A stretch of DNA of 28,606 bases. Origin: Bacteroidota bacterium. Lineage in GTDB: Bacteria > Bacteroidota > Bacteroidia > Bacteroidales > Bacteroidaceae. The notes under the pieces are model-generated. The model was not told the DNA's origin, did no database searches, and saw only the letters and a program-made list of their open reading frames with translations. The stretch covers positions 1 through 28,606 of the forward strand of contig JAEXAJ010000208.1 of the NCBI GenBank assembly GCA_023458215.1, in the 5' to 3' direction. Of this stretch, positions 24,594-28,606 are shown piece after piece. Each line of letters begins with the position of its first letter. Position 1 is the first letter of the stretch. Position numbers and translations under genes: made by a program.

Positions 24594-24624
24594 CCGATTT
24601 AAAATAGACTGTTAGCGCATCTGA

Positions 24625-24748
24625 TGATACGCATGTATCATACTCACCTTAGGAATGAGGCAGGAATCATCCGCCAGGATTGTACCAATCATCCTACATG
24701 ATTGTAGGAATCATCCGCCATGATTCTATACTCACTTACGGAGTGAGG
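24625..24748. repeat. Structured intergenic repeat cluster between symporter and epimerase genes
   Basis: AGGAATCATCCGCCA occurs at 24662 and 24706 (44 bp apart), and a TACTCAC...GAGTGAGG-like 20-bp block occurs at 24641-24660 and 24729-24748 (88 bp apart). Local hairpins include TGATAC-GCAT-GTATCA (24625-24640), GATTG-TAC-CAATC (24678-24690), CCTAC-N6-GTAGG and CTCACT-TACGG-AGTGAG (24731-24747). The cluster fills most of the 203-base gap. In the transcript it would fold into several stems ahead of the epimerase gene. No ORF is visible here. Confidence 0.75.
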
Positions 24749-24796
24749 ATTGCTGCCCTATATACAAAGACAGGCCGACATCCGTATGCTTTTCCC

Positions 24797-26176
24797 CTAC
24801 CCTCTGTTTCTTCTTTCTTTCAACTGGGCACTGATCGCTGCCATCCGCGTCCGGTTGAGCGGATAAATAAACAGAACCAGTATGGACACCGCGGCTATGA
24901 GCGCCGGAACGAAGCTCATCAAGTACTTCAAACCGTCCAACGCCTCGGGTGTCTGTACCGCATTCTCGGCTGTATTGTAGCCGAAAGCTGCCAGCAGAGC
25001 CATCACCGCCCATCCGGCAAACGCACCGCCAAACTTCTGTGCCATCGAACCGGAAGAGAAGATCAAGCCTGTGGATGCCGTACCGTCCTTCTGTTCGGCA
25101 TAGTCTGCCACGTCGGCATACATGCTCCATATCAGCGGAGAGACAATGCCCGTACCTATGGAAATCAACACTTGGAATATCATCATCAACCACCAGCCCA
25201 ACCCATTGTTAGGTATAAAGAAGAACAAAACACTGAATACGACCAAACAAATCAATGAGAGCACGTAAGTAGATTTCTTTCCGAATTTCATGGAAAGAGG
25301 CACTGCCAATGCCACACCAATCATATTGCAAACTTCACCTACCATCAGGAACAATCCGGCATAAAGCACAATGTTGAAGATGCCCAAATCCAGGAAAGCA
25401 TTGGCACTGATATAGTCTTTGAAGAAGTAAGCGGCAGTGGCACCACGCACCGTATTAAAGAAATTGGAGAGCAGAGCTGCGCCGTTCAGTATCCACCAGG
25501 GCGAATTGCGTACAAGCGACTTCAAGTCTTTGCCTACCGACTCCGCCGCGGCACTCTTGACGTGCTCACGTGTCATGCTGAAACAAAGCAAGAAACCCAA
25601 GAAGCAAAAGATAGCAATTACCACCATAGCATATTGCCAACTGGCCGTGTTACTGCATTCCATCGACCGGAACCAATTGCACAACGGTTCCCACGCCCCC
25701 AAAGCAATGAAACTACCCCCATAGGCAAAAAACATGCGGTAAGAGGAGAAAACGGTCTTGGTGTTAGAGTCGTCGGTCATAACCCCCAGCATAGCGCCGT
25801 AGGGCACATTGATAGCTGTATACACAGTCATCATCAGGATGTAAGTGGTGTATGCCCAAATGAGTTTGCCCGTCGCCCCCATGTCCGGAGTCGTGAAGAG
25901 CAGCACGCCCGCAATAGCAAAAGGCGCAGCTACCCACAACAAGTAAGGGCGGTACTTACCCCAACGCGTACGGGTACGATCGGCAATAACCCCCATCATA
26001 GGGTCGGACAATGCATCCCAAACACGCGTCACCAGCATCAGCATCCCCGCATCAGCCAAACTCAGTCCAAATATATTCGAATAAAAGAAAGGCAAATAGT
26101 AAGAGAATATCTTCCAAAACATCGACGAAGACATATCTCCAAAACCATAACCTACTTTTTCTTTTAATGTTGCCAT
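24797..26176 (-). CDS. GPH-family sugar:cation symporter (MFS), probable mannobiose importer
   Basis: This 459-residue inner-membrane transporter has about twelve membrane segments and the melibiose-carrier (GPH) signature near the N-terminus: GYGFGDMSSSMFWK (9-22), then WDALSDPMMGVIADRTRTRWGKYRP without its full length repeated here, with Asp residues positioned as in the MelB cation site. IWSMYADVADYAEQKDG in the second half is another family motif. It sits between the GH130 and epimerase genes, where the B. fragilis mannan operon has a sugar/sodium symporter, so mannobiose is the likely cargo. No uptake-specific residue can be read out; the cargo is inferred from context. An inverted repeat lies just upstream of its ATG. 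Confidence 0.9.
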   Translation of the reverse strand: MATLKEKVGYGFGDMSSSMFWKIFSYYLPFFYSNIFGLSLADAGMLMLVTRVWDALSDPMMGVIADRTRTRWGKYRPYLLWVAAPFAIAGVLLFTTPDMGATGKLIWAYTTYILMMTVYTAINVPYGAMLGVMTDDSNTKTVFSSYRMFFAYGGSFIALGAWEPLCNWFRSMECSNTASWQYAMVVIAIFCFLGFLLCFSMTREHVKSAAAESVGKDLKSLVRNSPWWILNGAALLSNFFNTVRGATAAYFFKDYISANAFLDLGIFNIVLYAGLFLMVGEVCNMIGVALAVPLSMKFGKKSTYVLSLICLVVFSVLFFFIPNNGLGWWLMMIFQVLISIGTGIVSPLIWSMYADVADYAEQKDGTASTGLIFSSGSMAQKFGGAFAGWAVMALLAAFGYNTAENAVQTPEALDGLKYLMSFVPALIAAVSILVLFIYPLNRTRMAAISAQLKERRNRG

Positions 26177-26184
26177 AAGCGTAT

Positions 26185-26283
26185 GAAATTAAGAATGAGG
26201 AATGAAGAATGAAGAATTTCCATGCGGTGTATTAGCGCTGCGCAGCCAAATTCTTCATTCTTAATTCTTAATTCTTCATTAAT
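26185..26283. repeat. Imperfect inverted repeat, GAAGAAT family, copy C
   Basis: The left arm (about 26185-26227) ends in CCATGCGG and the right arm (about 26240-26283) begins with CTGCGCAGCC, so this copy carries one of each inner end, in the reverse arrangement to copy B. The right arm provides the last codons (Met-Lys-Asn) and the TAA stop (26268-26270, minus strand) of the GH130 gene. It fills the 91-bp gap to the symporter gene and could form a hairpin inside the mannan operon transcript. Confidence 0.88.
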
Positions 26284-27443
26284 AACAGGTTTTTATCAAT
26301 CAACTTCTTCAGCGTCTCTACCGAAGCAGACGAACGCAGACCATCGGCAGGTGTATTCAAGCAATAATCTACCAGTTTATCAACGGTCGAGGTAGCTACG
26401 TGCATGCGGGTATCGGAAGAGGCGTAGTAGATGAATACTTTTCCGTCTTCATCGATAATCCAGCCGTTGGTAAAGAGTACGTTGCTTACATCACCGATAC
26501 GCTCTTCGCCTTCGGGCACCATGAAAGCACCGGCAGGGGCGGCAATCAGTTTCGTGGGATCTTCCAGGGATGTCATGTACATATAGAGTACGTAACGCAA
26601 TCCTGCCGCACAGCCACGGACACCATGTGCCAGATGCAGCCAGCCTTTGGGAGTCTTGATGGGGTGCGGACCTTCGCCGTTCTTCACTTCCTTGATGGTG
26701 TGGTAATAGCGTTGGTCTATGATCGTTTCTTCTTTCACTTCGGCATTCGTCATGTCATCTACCAATGCCCAACCGATACCGCCACCGCTTCCGGCATCAA
26801 TAAAACCATCTTGCGGACGGGTATAGAGGGCATACTTGCCATCTACAAATTCAGGATGGAGCACTACGTTGCGTTGCTGGCTCTTGGTTTTCAGGTCAGG
26901 CAGACGCTCCCAGTTCTTCAAGTCCTTTGTGCGGGCAATGGCGGCCGTTGCCGTAGCGGATGACAAATCACCGGCAGCCGCATGATCATCGTGGCGCTCG
27001 GCACAGAAGATGCCATAAATCCAGCCGTCTTCATGAGCCGTAAGACGCATGTCGTACACATTCGTCGCGGGTATTACGTCTTCGGGCATCGTAACCGGAT
27101 AATCCCAAAAGCGGAAGTTATCAATACCGTTGGGACTTTCCGCCACAGCAAAAAACGATTTACGGTCGGCACCTTCTACACGCACCATCAAGAGGTACTT
27201 ATCGTTCCATTTGATAGCACCGGAATTCATCGTCGCGTTCACGCCGATACGTTCCATCAGGTAAGGATTGGAGTTTTCGTCCAGATCATACCGCCAGAAC
27301 ACAGGCGCGTGGGCGGCTGTCACTACCGGATATTTATAGCGGGTAAAGATGCCGTTTCCTTCTTCAACAGCTACATTCTTTCTCGTAATTAACTCTTCAT
27401 GCTTACGGAAGAGTTCTGCTACTTTTTCTCTAAAGGTCTTCAT
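26268..27443 (-). CDS. mgp: GH130 4-O-beta-D-mannosyl-D-glucose phosphorylase
   Basis: This cytoplasmic 391-residue enzyme is predicted to split mannosyl-glucose with phosphate into mannose 1-phosphate and glucose. It has the five-bladed GH130 propeller with no signal peptide. Asp131 in NVYDMRLT falls at the same number as the general acid Asp131 I recall for the B. fragilis enzyme, and phosphate-binding basic residues are present in RNVVLHPEF, HTIKEVKNGEGPHP and HLAHGVRG. The neighbours, GH26 mannanase upstream (20-bp gap) and symporter plus 2-epimerase downstream, are the complete mannobiose pathway. Its last three codons and stop lie in an inverted repeat, so the C-terminus may differ slightly from homologues. 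Confidence 0.94.
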   Translation of the reverse strand: MKTFREKVAELFRKHEELITRKNVAVEEGNGIFTRYKYPVVTAAHAPVFWRYDLDENSNPYLMERIGVNATMNSGAIKWNDKYLLMVRVEGADRKSFFAVAESPNGIDNFRFWDYPVTMPEDVIPATNVYDMRLTAHEDGWIYGIFCAERHDDHAAAGDLSSATATAAIARTKDLKNWERLPDLKTKSQQRNVVLHPEFVDGKYALYTRPQDGFIDAGSGGGIGWALVDDMTNAEVKEETIIDQRYYHTIKEVKNGEGPHPIKTPKGWLHLAHGVRGCAAGLRYVLYMYMTSLEDPTKLIAAPAGAFMVPEGEERIGDVSNVLFTNGWIIDEDGKVFIYYASSDTRMHVATSTVDKLVDYCLNTPADGLRSSASVETLKKLIDKNLLLMKN

Positions 27444-27463
27444 GTTTTAATTGATTATGTTTG

Positions 27464-28591
27464 TTATTGATATAAGTTCACATCTGCTGCGAACAAGGTT
27501 TTAGGATTATTATAGAATTCAACGAAATCTTCCGCCGAGGTTTGTCCCGGGTAAGGGGCATAGAAATGAGTTACCTTCTCTCGCGCATTACGCCATACCA
27601 GCACGTATGCCACCGGATATTTCTCTAATGCGGGAAGCAAAGTTCCTGTCCACCATTTTGAATCGGGGATACCTTCGTAGCCTGTTTCGGTAACGGCAAT
27701 CACTTTATCATGTGCCTTGCCGATGCTATCTACTATGGCCAATGATTTATCTAACCCTACGAGGTAAGCGTCGCGGTCGTGCTGGTAAGTATCGAAGCCG
27801 ATAAGGTCGATTATATCATCACCGGGATATCTTTTAAGATATTCTGCGGTATCCTTCGGCTCTGACCCGGGAGAGTAAGCATACAGCGCATTGTCCACTC
27901 CATGTGTACGCAGGCTGTCTACCGTCATGTGCCACAGAGCTTTATATTCATCGGGAGTACAAAGTTTCTCACCCCACCAAAACCAGCTTCCGGTATGTTC
28001 GTGCCAAGGGCGGAATAACACAGGTACTTTCACTCCGTCTGCCATTTTCAGGGAGTTCAGGAAATCGGCAACCTTAGTCAACCAACCGGAGAACTTCTCA
28101 TGATTCTCGCCGCCGGGCAAGATCGATTTAACCACCGTCGTATCCGTCACATCCCACGCATCGCCTCCTGTCTTAGGATTGCGCACATGCCAACTCAACG
28201 AAGCCATGCCTCCACGCTGATACTGATTAATGATTTCTTTTCTTATTTTATCAAAAGGCACTTTGTCCAGGCTATCATCACCTTTCAGTTCTATTTCACC
28301 TAAATCAAAACTGATTACCGCCGGATAATCGCCACATACGCTTTTTACATCCGAACGCCCTTCGTCGCCTTCCCAACCAATACCATATACGGTATCGTCA
28401 TGATGTCCAAACATGATTCCTTTGGAAGCACTTTTCTTTAGATTGGTTAGCAATTTCTCTGTTTCTTGTGTACGCACATCATCGGATGGTTGTTTTATCT
28501 GCTGTTTTTTAGCAGAAGTACAGGCAGACATCATGCCTATCGCCAAGAGTGCAGTTAGTAATCTGACTTTTTTCATATTCATGCTTTTCAT
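27464..28591 (-). CDS. GH26 beta-mannanase, lipoprotein
   Basis: This 375-residue enzyme cleaves beta-1,4-mannan, probably giving mannobiose for the downstream pathway (manA-type in B. fragilis). A lipoprotein signal with lipobox MSAC puts the acylated Cys at 24. The residues after Cys (TSAKKQQ) are not acidic, so the surface-export signal of Bacteroides lipoproteins seems absent and a periplasmic location is more likely. Catalytic Glu198 (FRPWHEHTGSW, acid/base) and Glu302 (VTETGYEG, nucleophile) are both present, with His134 in SLSWH. The start may be 28591 or the Met at 28576 (MKKVRLL), which gives the more typical signal peptide. It is first in the operon; its promoter would lie at or beyond the window end. 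Confidence 0.94.
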   Translation of the reverse strand: MKSMNMKKVRLLTALLAIGMMSACTSAKKQQIKQPSDDVRTQETEKLLTNLKKSASKGIMFGHHDDTVYGIGWEGDEGRSDVKSVCGDYPAVISFDLGEIELKGDDSLDKVPFDKIRKEIINQYQRGGMASLSWHVRNPKTGGDAWDVTDTTVVKSILPGGENHEKFSGWLTKVADFLNSLKMADGVKVPVLFRPWHEHTGSWFWWGEKLCTPDEYKALWHMTVDSLRTHGVDNALYAYSPGSEPKDTAEYLKRYPGDDIIDLIGFDTYQHDRDAYLVGLDKSLAIVDSIGKAHDKVIAVTETGYEGIPDSKWWTGTLLPALEKYPVAYVLVWRNAREKVTHFYAPYPGQTSAEDFVEFYNNPKTLFAADVNLYQ

Positions 28592-28606
28592 TAATGGTAT
28601 TGGTTA

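Overview
The window looks like a chromosomal segment of a gut Bacteroides species. Supporting signs are the family mix (GH97, GH43, GH127, a secreted S9 peptidase, and the GH26/GH130/epimerase set of mannan users), cytosine-led lipoprotein and AQ/AxAQ signal-peptide styles typical of Bacteroidota, weak Shine-Dalgarno use, several TAnnTTTG-type -7 boxes and a split KdpD. The species is not identified. I see no tRNA, rRNA, CRISPR array, transposase or integrase.

Region 1 (1-320) is non-coding and holds one imperfect inverted repeat. Region 2 (321-10160, + strand) is a tight four-gene run encoding exported proteins: a GH97 enzyme fused to a C-terminal metallopeptidase-like domain, a GH43 enzyme with F5/8C and LamG-like modules, a GH127 beta-L-arabinofuranosidase, and an S9 serine peptidase. 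Together they could strip alpha-galactose, alpha-arabinose and beta-arabinose from a glycoprotein and then cut the peptide. I propose a plant hydroxyproline-rich glycoprotein (extensin-like) substrate; this is inference.

Region 3 (10292-20084, - strand) is a potassium-scavenging locus. In transcription order it holds an NtrC-type response regulator, a control region with a sigma-54-type -24/-12 promoter and two 11-bp palindromes 21 bp apart, a 31-residue membrane microprotein, kdpF (26 residues), kdpA, kdpB, kdpC, a TorF-like outer membrane barrel, the sensor/USP half of KdpD as a separate protein, and a stand-alone histidine kinase. The last two together replace normal KdpD, and the sigma-54 regulator apparently replaces the usual OmpR-type KdpE.

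Region 4 (20354-21661, + strand) encodes an aspartokinase homologue whose catalytic motifs are all substituted while its ACT domains remain. It faces a multi-pass DUF4153-type membrane protein (21698-23341, - strand) across a short palindromic terminator-like hairpin.

Region 5 (23397-28591, - strand) is a mannan/mannobiose operon in the order GH26 mannanase, GH130 mannosylglucose phosphorylase, GPH-family sugar symporter, mannobiose/cellobiose 2-epimerase, the same order I recall for Bacteroides fragilis. Mannan is cut to mannobiose, imported, epimerised to mannosyl-glucose and phosphorolysed.

Three copies of a GAAGAAT-rich inverted repeat family sit at 3' ends of genes (10155-10285, 12928-13032, 26185-26283), and in each case the repeat lies at or over the stop codon.
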